NCBI RefSeq assembly: GCF_012927165.1
Contig: NZ_JABBGA010000003.1
Span: 124,001-188,000, forward strand
DNA length: 64,000 bases
Source: Zoogloea dura
Lineage (GTDB): Bacteria; Pseudomonadota; Gammaproteobacteria; Burkholderiales; Rhodocyclaceae
Direction: 5' to 3'
Position numbers and translations under genes: made by a program. This document shows positions 53,565 through 60,628 of the stretch, in pieces. Below the pieces are notes generated by a model, which was given only the letters and a program-made list of their open reading frames with translations, ran no database searches and had not been told where the DNA came from. Within the stretch, counting starts at the first letter, position 1. Every line of letters starts with the position of its first letter.

Positions 53565-54908
53565 TCAGACCGGCTCGGAGCTGGAGCCGGAGTCCGCGCA
53601 ACGGGTGCGCTTGGCGCAGTACATGGCCTTGTCGGCGTGATTCAGCAGGCTGGCCGGATCGGTGCCGTGGTCCGGGAACACCGCCAACCCGACCGAGCAG
53701 GCGACGCGCACATGGCAGTGCCCCAGGTTGATCGGCATGGCCACCGCCTGGTTGATCTTGCCGATGATGGTGTCGATATTGTGCGGATCACCCGCCCCGG
53801 CAATCAGGACGGCAAATTCGTCGCCGCCATAGCGGGCCACCAAGTCCTCGCTGCGCAGGACGCGTCGGACCCGCCCGGCCACCGCCTTGAGCACCGTATC
53901 GCCAGCGTTGTGGCCATGGTTGTCGTTGATGCCCTTGAAGTCGTCCAGATCGATGAAGAGCAGGGCCAGCCGGTCCGAAACCTCCCGGGCACCACTGATC
54001 GCCGCCCGCAGATGGCGTTCGAAGCGGTCGCGGTTGAGCAGGGAGGTCAGGCCGTCATGGTTGGCGCGGAATTCGTTGCGGGTCGCCCGCTCATGCAGGT
54101 CGGTCACGTCCAGCATGGTGCCAATGAAGCCGCCGATGCGGCCGCTCTCGTCGCGCAGCGGGCCGGCCTCGGCGCGCATCCACAAGTAGGAGCCATCCGG
54201 GCGGGTGAAGCGGAACTCCTCGGAAAAACGGGTGGCGGATTCAACCGCCTGGCACCAGCTCTTGCGCACGCGGGTCTGCTCGCTGAAGGGCAACAGGTTG
54301 ATCCACGGCGTGCCGGCCACGGCCACCAGCTCCTGGCCGAGCAACTGCTCGCAGCGCTCGTTGAGAAAGGTGCAGCAGGCCTGAGCGTCGGCCTCGAAAA
54401 GGCCCGCCGGGGCCTGCCGGGCCAGCTCGCGAAAGCGCATTTCGCTGCGCTGCAGCTCCGTCTGGGCACGGGTCAGGCGGTGAAGATCGGCGCGCAGCTG
54501 TCGCGCCTGCTGCTTGAGCAGGGCCTCCCGGCGCACCGTCTCGGTCACGTCACGCACCTGCACCAGGCACTGGTTGGTTCCGCCCAGAGGCAGCGAAGTC
54601 ACATCAATGGATTGCTTCATCCGCTCGGCCCGCCCACCGCCGGGGGGAAACAGTGGCAGAGGCATCGGATGGAGCGCGTGGGACAGGCGGGCCGACCAGC
54701 CGAAATCGAGCGCCTCACGGATCACCAGTGCCACCCGCGGATCGACGTGGGGGCCGAAGGCCTCGGACAGGGTCAGACCGAGGGCCTGCTCCGACGACAG
54801 GCCGGCACGCTCCTCGATCCAGCGGTTCCAGACCAGGATGCGTCCATCCTGGCCGACCAGGATCAGCCCGATATCGACGCAGTCAGGGAGCAGCTGGCAG
54901 CAGTCCAT
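53565..54908 (-). CDS. PAS-PAS-GGDEF diguanylate cyclase
   Basis: A 447-residue soluble signalling enzyme. An N-terminal PAS (DCVDIGLILVGQDGRILVWNRWIEERAG; about 8-120), a short coiled coil (EALLKQQARQLRADLHRLTRAQTELQRSEMR), a second PAS/PAC (APAGLFEADAQACCTFLNERC to GGFIGTMLDVTDLHERA; about 170-290) and a GGDEF domain (about 290-440) are visible. The active site is intact (RYGGDEFAVL) and has an RxxD inhibitory I-site (RSED) five residues before it, so product inhibition by c-di-GMP is expected. It closes an operon: its ATG overlaps the CheC-like stop by 1 nt. Confidence 0.95.
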   Translation of the reverse strand: MDCCQLLPDCVDIGLILVGQDGRILVWNRWIEERAGLSSEQALGLTLSEAFGPHVDPRVALVIREALDFGWSARLSHALHPMPLPLFPPGGGRAERMKQSIDVTSLPLGGTNQCLVQVRDVTETVRREALLKQQARQLRADLHRLTRAQTELQRSEMRFRELARQAPAGLFEADAQACCTFLNERCEQLLGQELVAVAGTPWINLLPFSEQTRVRKSWCQAVESATRFSEEFRFTRPDGSYLWMRAEAGPLRDESGRIGGFIGTMLDVTDLHERATRNEFRANHDGLTSLLNRDRFERHLRAAISGAREVSDRLALLFIDLDDFKGINDNHGHNAGDTVLKAVAGRVRRVLRSEDLVARYGGDEFAVLIAGAGDPHNIDTIIGKINQAVAMPINLGHCHVRVACSVGLAVFPDHGTDPASLLNHADKAMYCAKRTRCADSGSSSEPV

Positions 54909-55552
54909 CAGGGAGACAGGCCGTCGTCCTGCTCCGGCAAGCGGAACAGGCGGCCCACCTGGGCCATGAAATTCTCGATGGAGGGTACGTCCATGATGAA
55001 CAGGACATAGCCGGAAAGGTTGTGGGCCGCCATCGTCATGCCGATGCGGGCCACCAGGATCACATCGCTGTCCGATTTGTCGTCAAGCAGGGTCCGCGCC
55101 GTGCGGGACTGCACGCGGGGCAGGGAGCCGCGCATCTCGGTGCCGAACAGGTTGGCCAGGCTGCTCATGCAGCTGTTGATGATGATGTTGCCAATCTCCG
55201 CCAGGGCGTCCTGCTCCAGCTCGGTGATCTGCTGCACCGGCGTGTCGTCGCCGAGCATGCGCCGCACGATCTCCAGGCTGCCATGCTCCGGAAAGAGGAG
55301 CAGGGCGTCGGTCTGGAAGCCGCTGGCCGCATCGAACTTCTGGTTGATGCGGCACAGGCGGTCCCCCGCGGCGCTCGGCTGGACGCTTTCCAGGCGCTGG
55401 GTCAGCTCGTCGCGGGAGAGGATCTCGATGGTGGGCACCGACAGTTCGATCTCCTCCCGGACGATCACCGAGAAGGTGGCCGCCGCCTCGCCCAGGGAGA
55501 GATTGAAGGCCTCGGTCAGAGCGTCCATCTCGAGTTCGGAGAAGCGCCTCAT
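54908..55552 (-). CDS. CheC/CheX-family CheY-P phosphatase-like protein
   Basis: A 214-residue protein of the CheC/CheX/FliY phosphatase fold. The first catalytic-type motif is MDALTEAFNLSLGEAAATFS (Glu14-xx-Asn17 in MRRFSELEMDALTEAFN), and the second is LEQDALAEIGNIIINSCMSSLANLFGTEMRG (Glu/Asn), both of the E-xx-N class. A hydrophobic C-terminal segment with SGYVLFIMDVPSIENF follows. It likely dephosphorylates a CheY-like protein. The single-domain receiver encoded just upstream (4-nt gap) is the obvious substrate, and the diguanylate cyclase follows in the same operon. Confidence 0.85.
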   Translation of the reverse strand: MRRFSELEMDALTEAFNLSLGEAAATFSVIVREEIELSVPTIEILSRDELTQRLESVQPSAAGDRLCRINQKFDAASGFQTDALLLFPEHGSLEIVRRMLGDDTPVQQITELEQDALAEIGNIIINSCMSSLANLFGTEMRGSLPRVQSRTARTLLDDKSDSDVILVARIGMTMAAHNLSGYVLFIMDVPSIENFMAQVGRLFRLPEQDDGLSP

Positions 55553-55556
55553 GGCC

Positions 55557-55922
55557 CTAGCCCAGCAAGGCCAGAATGTCACCGATCACCGCCTCGCTGA
55601 TCGGCTTGCGGAAGAAATGCACGCCCTGGGCGGCGGCCCGGCGCTGGATCGCATCCTGGGAATTGGCCGTCAGCAGGGCCAGCTTCATCATCGGATGGCC
55701 AAGGTGCAGCTTTTCGGCCAGCTCCAGCCCGGACATACCGGGCATGTTCATGTCGAGGATGGCAAGACCGGCCTGTTCGCCGGCCATCAGCGCCAGTGCC
55801 GCGTCACCGTCCCCGGCCTCCAGGATCCGCAGATCGGGGTTCAGACTGCGCAGAACGGTAGCGCAGAGCATGCGGGAGGCACGGCTGTCATCAACGAGGA
55901 GAATCGTGGCGGGGACTGACAT
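55557..55922 (-). CDS. CheY-like single-domain response regulator
   Basis: A 121-residue receiver. It starts MSVPATILLVDDSRASRMLCATVLR (acidic pair DD), has the phosphoacceptor Asp in LAILDMNMPGMSGLELAEKL, Thr/Ser in ALLTANSQD, and Lys in FFRKPIS. There is no output domain, so it acts by protein-protein contact. It heads the receiver-CheC-diguanylate cyclase operon. Its kinase is not in this neighbourhood. The spacer 55923-56151 to the divergent MFS gene has an AT-rich stretch near 55975-55990 that may hold its promoter. Confidence 0.93.
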   Translation of the reverse strand: MSVPATILLVDDSRASRMLCATVLRSLNPDLRILEAGDGDAALALMAGEQAGLAILDMNMPGMSGLELAEKLHLGHPMMKLALLTANSQDAIQRRAAAQGVHFFRKPISEAVIGDILALLG

Positions 55923-56151
55923 TGCGGCTTTCCTTTGGTGTCGTGGCCCTGTTACGACGCTGCAGAGTGCAAACTTTAGTTAAATTATGCACAGCGCGTG
56001 GGTGTGCAAGACCACTTGCCGCGGCCCGCCCGATTGGCCTCGGAAAGGCCGGCACGGGTCCCGCGCCCGCTCCGGGATTCCACCCATCGGGAGTTTCCCT
56101 GATCTTCCGACACGCCGGCGTCGCGGCCCGGTAAGCTCCGGACTCGCCCTG

Positions 56152-57405
56152 ATGCTCCGTCGCCCCATGCCCGCCCCCTCCGCCCCTGGTAAGGCCTATC
56201 TCGTCAGCCGTATCTTCCTGCCCTTCGCTTTGGGCTACTACTTGTCCTACCTGCTGCGCACGGTCAACGCGGTGATCTCGCCCGATCTGACCCGCGAGCT
56301 GGGCCTGAGCGCGGCCGACCTGGGGCTGCTGACCAGCACCTATTTCTTCGCCTTCGGGCTGGCCCAGATTCCCGTGGGCATCGCCCTTGACCGTTACGGG
56401 CCGCGCCGGGTTGAAGCTGCGCTGCTGCTGGTCACCGCCTTCGGCGGCGTGCTCTTTGCCAGCGGCGACAGCCTGCCGACGCTGGCCAGCGCCCGCGGGC
56501 TGATCGGCTTCGGCGTGGCCGCCTGCCTGATGGGTGGCCTGAAGGGCTTCACCCAGTGGTTTCCCCGGGAGAAGCTGGCCTCCATGACCGGCTACATCAT
56601 GGCCAGCGGTGCCCTCGGCGCCGTCACCGCCTCGGCGCCGCTGGAGGCGGCCCTGCCTTTCCTGGGCTGGCGGGGCGCCTTCTGGATGGTGGCGGCCCTG
56701 GCCACAGCGGTGGCCGCCTTGATCTTCTTCGCCATGCCGGAAAAGGACGAAGCCCACTCCTCGGGCGACCTCCAGCATGCCCTGAGGGGGGTACGCGAGG
56801 TGCTGATGGCAGGGCGGTTCTGGAACTTCGCTGGGCAATCCGCCTTCTTCACGGGCGGCTTCATGGCCTTGCAGGGGCTATGGGCGGTCCCCTGGCTGAT
56901 GCAGGTCAATGGCTATTCCCGCGCCCTGGCGGCAGACCACCTGTTCTGGCTCAACATCGGCATGCTGACCGGCCAGCTCTCCATCGGGGCCTGGGCCTTC
57001 AGGCTCGAGGCCAGGGGCTTTCCGCCCCTGCGCCTGATGCAGATCGGGCTGTTCCTGACCATGGTCGTGGAGGCGCTCATCATCGCCCAGCAAGGTCCGA
57101 CCCTGCTGCTGTGGTGCATGCTGGGCGTAGTGTCGGCCACGGGGGCTCAGATGTATGGCGTGGTGGCCGGCCTGTTTCCCCTGCACCTGAGCGGCCGGGT
57201 AACCACCAGCATCAACCTGATGGCCTTTGTCGGCGCCTTTGTGGTGCAGTGGGGCCTCGGCGGCCTGCTCGACACACTCCGCGCGGGCGGCATGGCCGCG
57301 GCGGACTCGCTGCGGGTCGCCTTCCTGATCCTCCTGGCAGCCCAGCTGGCCAGCTTCGTGCCGCTGGCCAGGGCAGGGCGCTTCAAGCCACACGGAATGC
57401 AGTAG
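56152..57405 (+). CDS. MFS transporter
   Basis: A 417-residue, 12-TM major facilitator. The ATG at 56152 is used. Another at 56167 is possible. TM1 is in YLVSRIFLPFALGYYLSYLLRTVNAVISPDL, followed by the signature loop IALDRYGPRRVE (the G-x-x-x-D-R-x-G-R-R motif A between TM2 and TM3). Further helices include ALASVGLIGFGVAACLMGGLKGF-type TM4 and a second half with TMs at MTGQLSIGAW, FLTMVVEALIIAQQ and YGVVAGLFPLHLSGRV. The family type is a small-solute antiporter/uniporter resembling nitrate/nitrite- or hexuronate-like members. The substrate is not predictable. It is divergent from the receiver operon and convergent with the DUF2325 gene. Confidence 0.88.
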   Translation: MLRRPMPAPSAPGKAYLVSRIFLPFALGYYLSYLLRTVNAVISPDLTRELGLSAADLGLLTSTYFFAFGLAQIPVGIALDRYGPRRVEAALLLVTAFGGVLFASGDSLPTLASARGLIGFGVAACLMGGLKGFTQWFPREKLASMTGYIMASGALGAVTASAPLEAALPFLGWRGAFWMVAALATAVAALIFFAMPEKDEAHSSGDLQHALRGVREVLMAGRFWNFAGQSAFFTGGFMALQGLWAVPWLMQVNGYSRALAADHLFWLNIGMLTGQLSIGAWAFRLEARGFPPLRLMQIGLFLTMVVEALIIAQQGPTLLLWCMLGVVSATGAQMYGVVAGLFPLHLSGRVTTSINLMAFVGAFVVQWGLGGLLDTLRAGGMAAADSLRVAFLILLAAQLASFVPLARAGRFKPHGMQ

Positions 57406-57406
57406 C

Positions 57407-58702
57407 TCAGGCCTCGCCGGGGCCGGCCAGGCTGAACTCACCCCGGCTCAAGCGTTCCATCGCCGCCGCGAAGCCCGACACGCCGCCACCCCGGTAGAAC
57501 AGGCAGGGCTTGCCAACCCGCTTGCACTGGGATTTCACGTGGTAATAGGCGTTGTGGCTGATCCTGTCGGTCGGGCACACCACCGCATCCGCACCGCGGA
57601 TCAGGTCCGGCAGGCGCGACAGGGATTCCTCCAGCCCGCCATCGTGATGGATCAGGGTGATCCCCAGGCGCTCCGCCAGCTGCCGGTACTGAGCCAGCAG
57701 CGAAGCCCGCCCACCCACGTAGAGCACGCAGCGCGCAGACAGGGCATCGGGGCAGCCGGCACACGCGTCACCACCGGGCTCGGCGCAGGGCACCGGCTGG
57801 GCCAGCTCCAGCACCCGCAGCAGGGCGTCGCGTTCGGCGATCACCTCGTCCCTCTCGGCGATCGCACGACGCGCCTCCTCGCGCGCATCCTTCATGCACC
57901 GTTCCGCCTCCTGGAGCAGACGCGCGTTGTCCAGCAGGCGCTCGTGGGACCCCTGCAGGGCGAGCAGGCGCTGTCCCATCTCGACCATGACCTCACCGGA
58001 CTCGAAGCGCGCCAGCCTCTTGCGCAGCAGCGCGGCCTCGCTGCACACGGCATCCTTGTCGGCGAGGCCGGCCTCCGCCGCGCTGAGCTGTCTGCGCAGC
58101 GCGGCCAGCTCACGGCGCAGACCCTCCTTCAGCTCGGCATTCTCCTTTTCCAGGAAGGCCAGACGCCGCGTATCGGCCGCCTGACCCGCCCCCACCTGGT
58201 GAGACAGCATGTGGAGGTCGGCATACACCTGCTGGCAGGTTTCCGCCGAGGCGGACCGGTGCGTGCAGATCGCCCACAGGGGGCCTGCCACCTCGCCCCG
58301 GGCACAACATGCCCGCCATTCCCGGCGAATCTCCAGGTCGGTCTTGAGCTTGGCGAAGCGGGTCACCGAGAGCCGGTATTTCTTCTCAAGGTGGCGTTGC
58401 ACCGCCTCGGACAAGGGATTGCGATTGCGCGCCAGCCCCACCACCTCGACGTGGAGCGTGAAGTCGTCGACACCGGGCTGGCTGATCTGGAAGCGCCGGG
58501 CAAAGCCGTGCAGCTCACTCATCGACAGGCAGGTGCCGATGACCGGGCAGTGCAACTTGTCCTCCAGATCCCACAACCTGGCCCGGCGCGCAGGACCCGG
58601 CTCACCGGAGGCCGGCAGGTCGAGCGTCACCAGCGCACTGGCGTACTCGGCACGGATCAGGTTTTGCAGCGAATCCCCCTTCGCTTCAGGCGCGAGGCAC
58701 AT
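57407..58702 (-). CDS. DUF2325-domain protein with coiled coil, probably iron-regulated
   Basis: A 431-residue protein. The ATG at 58702 has GGGGAG 7 nt upstream. An N-terminal region contains several Cys (TMCLAPEAKG, DKLHCPVIGTCLSMSEL, ACCARGEV). A coiled coil follows at about residues 175-310 (ENAELKEGLRRELAALRRQLSAAEAG, ECMKDAREEARRAIAERDEVIAERD). The C-terminal DUF2325 domain (~320-430) is marked by a Cys pair GDACAGCPDALSARCVLYVGGRASLLAQYRQLAERLG and GGLEESLSRLPDLI, then HVKSQCKRVGKPCLFYRGGGVSGF. Function unknown. It overlaps the upstream small gene by 17 nt, and a Fur-box-like palindrome precedes that gene, so the operon may be Fur-controlled. Confidence 0.88.
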   Translation of the reverse strand: MCLAPEAKGDSLQNLIRAEYASALVTLDLPASGEPGPARRARLWDLEDKLHCPVIGTCLSMSELHGFARRFQISQPGVDDFTLHVEVVGLARNRNPLSEAVQRHLEKKYRLSVTRFAKLKTDLEIRREWRACCARGEVAGPLWAICTHRSASAETCQQVYADLHMLSHQVGAGQAADTRRLAFLEKENAELKEGLRRELAALRRQLSAAEAGLADKDAVCSEAALLRKRLARFESGEVMVEMGQRLLALQGSHERLLDNARLLQEAERCMKDAREEARRAIAERDEVIAERDALLRVLELAQPVPCAEPGGDACAGCPDALSARCVLYVGGRASLLAQYRQLAERLGITLIHHDGGLEESLSRLPDLIRGADAVVCPTDRISHNAYYHVKSQCKRVGKPCLFYRGGGVSGFAAAMERLSRGEFSLAGPGEA

Positions 58703-58937
58703 GGTGCAGCTCCCCGGCGGACGGTTCAAGACGGGAGCAGGCCCTCTCGCAGAGGTCGCGCAATTCTCGGTCGACGGCCGGGCATTCAGCCAGGCGGTTC
58801 AACAGATCCGCGGCACGGTGCGCCGAATGTGGACAACCCGTTTCCCCGTAGCTCAAGAGCTGGCTGAGGGCGCCCGCCCACAAACTGGCGGGAACAGGCA
58901 AGGGCAGGGAAGCAGGCAGGTTTTCCATCAGCAGCAT
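58686..58937 (-). CDS. Small unknown protein upstream of the DUF2325 gene
   Basis: An 83-residue product (ATG at 58937, or 58928 as a second choice). Residues such as MENLPASLPLPVPASLWAGALSQLLSYGETGCPHSAHRAADLLNRL have no recognisable family. It contains Cys residues and a Cys/His segment (GCPHSAHRA, CPAVDRELRDLCERACSRLE), and its helical C-terminal half is acidic and basic in alternation. It overlaps the DUF2325 gene by 17 nt, so translation is probably coupled. The imperfect Fur-like element 58945-58963 and the perfect palindrome 58989-59005 lie directly upstream. Confidence 0.6.
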   Translation of the reverse strand: MLLMENLPASLPLPVPASLWAGALSQLLSYGETGCPHSAHRAADLLNRLAECPAVDRELRDLCERACSRLEPSAGELHHVPRA

Positions 58938-58988
58938 CCATTCAGATGAGAATGGTTCGCAATATAAGCCGACAAGCACAACTTGTAA

Positions 58989-59005
58989 ACGAGAATTATT
59001 CTCGT
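58989..59005. promoter_or_regulatory. Fur-box-like palindrome upstream of the DUF2325 operon
   Basis: ACGAGAATTATTCTCGT is perfectly symmetric around position 58997 and contains GAGAAT-N-ATTCTC, the core of proteobacterial Fur sites. A second, imperfect copy (ATGAGAATGGTTCGC) spans 58945-58963. Both lie between the MarR gene and the DUF2325 operon start (58937). Confidence 0.7.
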
Positions 59006-59042
59006 ATATGTAAGAGGTCTTTTCCCTGGTCGGATCGGGAGA

Positions 59043-59573
59043 TCACGCCATGTCCGCACCAGGCTTCCCTTCCCCCGATACGGTTGCCTCCTCCCGCGCA
59101 ATCTTCACCAACCAACGCCGGATCACCTGCTCCTCGTCGGACGGCAGGCCTTCCAGCAGGCCCTTTTCGATGGTCCGGACGCGTTCCTTGCAGCGCTCCA
59201 GCAGGGCCCGGCCCGCCGCACTGACCTCGATCACCCGGACCCGTCCATGGGTGGGGTGCGGATGCCGCACGATCGCCTCACTGCGCTCCAGGTTGGCCAC
59301 GATCAGGCTGACGGTCTGCGGAGTGAGCAGGGACAGACGGGCAAGATCGGCCCCCGACAGGCCGGGGTAGGCCACCAGCATGGTCAGCACCGAGAACTGG
59401 GGCGGCGTCACGCCCAGGTCTGCAAGGGCTCTTTCCATGCGCAGACGATAGGCCGCTGCGGCCTGGCGCAACAGGTAACCGACGTGGCCCTCCACACCGC
59501 GCTTGCCTTCACCCGGCCCAGGAATCAGCGGGGAGACAGGGGCGGGCGTGATGGAGACCGATGACTTGCGCAT
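59043..59573 (-). CDS. MarR-family transcriptional regulator (second)
   Basis: A 176-residue winged-helix regulator. It has a Pro/Gly-rich N-terminal tail (about 1-30), then YLLRQAAAAYRLRMERALADLGVTPPQFSVLTMLVAYPGLSGADLARLSLLTPQTVSLIVANLERSEAIVRH, the MarR HTH, and the wing HPTHGRVRVIEVSAAG. Dimer helices flank it. It is divergent from an AhpD/CMD-family gene with only 57 nt between starts. A 12-nt direct repeat, ATATCAGGGCTC, occurs at 59575-59586 and 59594-59605, likely its operator. The effector is unknown, possibly a thiol-reactive or phenolic compound. Confidence 0.9.
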   Translation of the reverse strand: MRKSSVSITPAPVSPLIPGPGEGKRGVEGHVGYLLRQAAAAYRLRMERALADLGVTPPQFSVLTMLVAYPGLSGADLARLSLLTPQTVSLIVANLERSEAIVRHPHPTHGRVRVIEVSAAGRALLERCKERVRTIEKGLLEGLPSDEEQVIRRWLVKIAREEATVSGEGKPGADMA

Positions 59574-59574
59574 G

Positions 59575-59605
59575 ATATCAGGGCTCGAATACTATATCAG
59601 GGCTC
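59575..59605. promoter_or_regulatory. Direct repeat in the MarR/AhpD intergenic region (candidate operator)
   Basis: Two exact copies of ATATCAGGGCTC (59575-59586, 59594-59605) are 19 bp apart start to start, in the short spacer between the divergent starts. This suits a MarR dimer pair controlling both genes. Confidence 0.45.
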
Positions 59606-59630
59606 TTATATTAATCCCGGAGGACGGACC

Positions 59631-60086
59631 ATGACAGCTTTTGAATTCAGCGATTTCCAGCAGACCGCGGGCAAGGTCGTCGATGCCCTGCTGGCGATGG
59701 GCAAGGCCGTGGATGCCTCCGGCCTGGAAAAGCCCCTGACCGAACTGGTGAAACTGCGGGTATCGCAGATCAACGCCTGCACCTTCTGCCTGCAATATCA
59801 CCTCAACCTCGCCCGCCAGGCCGGCATTCCCGCGGCCAAGCTCGATCTGCTGGCGGCCTGGCGCGACGCACCGATATTCGATCAGCGGGAAAGGGCGGCC
59901 CTGGGCTGGGCCGAAGCACTCACCGGAATGGCCGGCCAGCCCATCCAGGAGAGCACACGTCAGCACGCAGCTGCCGCGTTTTCTCCCACCGAGCTGGCTT
60001 TCCTGACCGCCGCGATCGCCAGCATCAACGCCTGGAATCGGATCGGCGGCGGGCTCGGCTTCGCGCCGCCCCCCGCGGCAGGCTGA
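59631..60086 (+). CDS. Carboxymuconolactone decarboxylase / AhpD-family alkylhydroperoxidase-like protein
   Basis: A 151-residue AhpD-like fold protein. The core motif is ELVKLRVSQINACTFCLQYHLNLARQAGI, with the redox CxxC (CTFC) and the His of the proton-relay site (YH). AERDAP-like LLAAWRDAPIFDQRERAALGWAEALTG follows, then SPTELAFLTAAIASINAWNRIGGGLGF. These proteins use the CxxC pair to reduce peroxides or peptide thiols. Pairing with a divergent MarR regulator is common for redox-responsive detoxification. The ATG at 59631 has CGGAGGACGG upstream. Confidence 0.9.
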   Translation: MTAFEFSDFQQTAGKVVDALLAMGKAVDASGLEKPLTELVKLRVSQINACTFCLQYHLNLARQAGIPAAKLDLLAAWRDAPIFDQRERAALGWAEALTGMAGQPIQESTRQHAAAAFSPTELAFLTAAIASINAWNRIGGGLGFAPPPAAG

Positions 60087-60205
60087 GCTGAAGGGCATGC
60101 ATCTGCCCAGGTGCGCGGCGGAGGCGCGCTCTGACGTTCGGCTGCATGCGGCAGGGCAGTTCCGAGCGCATTCACGCCTCGCTAAGGAGCGCCCACAATG
60201 CAAAA

Positions 60206-60237
60206 GGGGCGTGTTCCGGAATTCCGGAACACGCCCC
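60206..60237 (-). terminator. Long perfect-palindrome terminator of the small Ala/Pro/Lys protein gene
   Basis: GGGGCGTGTTCCGG and CCGGAACACGCCCC form 14-bp arms around AATT, a 32-nt perfect palindrome, 17 nt after the stop. On the minus strand it is followed by TTTTG. It may also serve the convergent AhpD gene. Confidence 0.85.
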
Positions 60238-60254
60238 GTTCGGACTGGCGGTGC

Positions 60255-60479
60255 TTACTTGGCGGCAGGCGCTGCAGCGGCCGGCGTGGCAGGAGTCTCG
60301 GGCGTGGCAGGGGTGGCGGCGGCCTTCTTGTGCACCACTTTCTTGTGCGCCTTCGGTGCTTCGGCCTTGGCCGGTGCGGCGGCCTCGGCCTTCACGGCGG
60401 GAGCGGCGGCAGGGGCCTCGGCAAAGGAAGCAGTAGCGAAACCGGTAGCAACGGCCAGAGCGATGATCTTGTTCAGCAT
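60255..60479 (-). CDS. Small exported Ala/Pro/Lys-rich protein
   Basis: A 74-residue product. A signal peptide (MLNKIIALAVATGFATASFAEA, cleavage near SFA-EA) precedes a low-complexity mature part of Ala, Pro, Lys and Thr (AEAPAAAPAVKAEAAAPAKA, then EAPKAHKKVVHKKAAATPAT, then PETPATPAAAAPAAK). It carries two HKK/AHKK clusters that give a basic patch. The ATG at 60479 has AAGGAG 7 nt upstream. Inverted repeats GTTATTCG (60502-60509) and CGAATAAC (60542-60549) lie in the 5' leader. It ends in a strong terminator, so it is a free-standing, probably well-expressed transcript. Function unknown; such low-complexity proteins are seen widely in Betaproteobacteria. Confidence 0.8.
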   Translation of the reverse strand: MLNKIIALAVATGFATASFAEAPAAAPAVKAEAAAPAKAEAPKAHKKVVHKKAAATPATPETPATPAAAAPAAK

Positions 60480-60628
60480 GGTGGTTCTCCTTGAGAGGCG
60501 GGTTATTCGTTCCGGGTCGGCGTCATTGTCGGCCCTTGCAGCGAATAACGTGATGCCCTCTGCCGGGTTGTCAGCGCAAATGTAAGCCCGCGTTAACATG
60601 TAACAGCGGTGCGGCGCCCTCCACCTGC

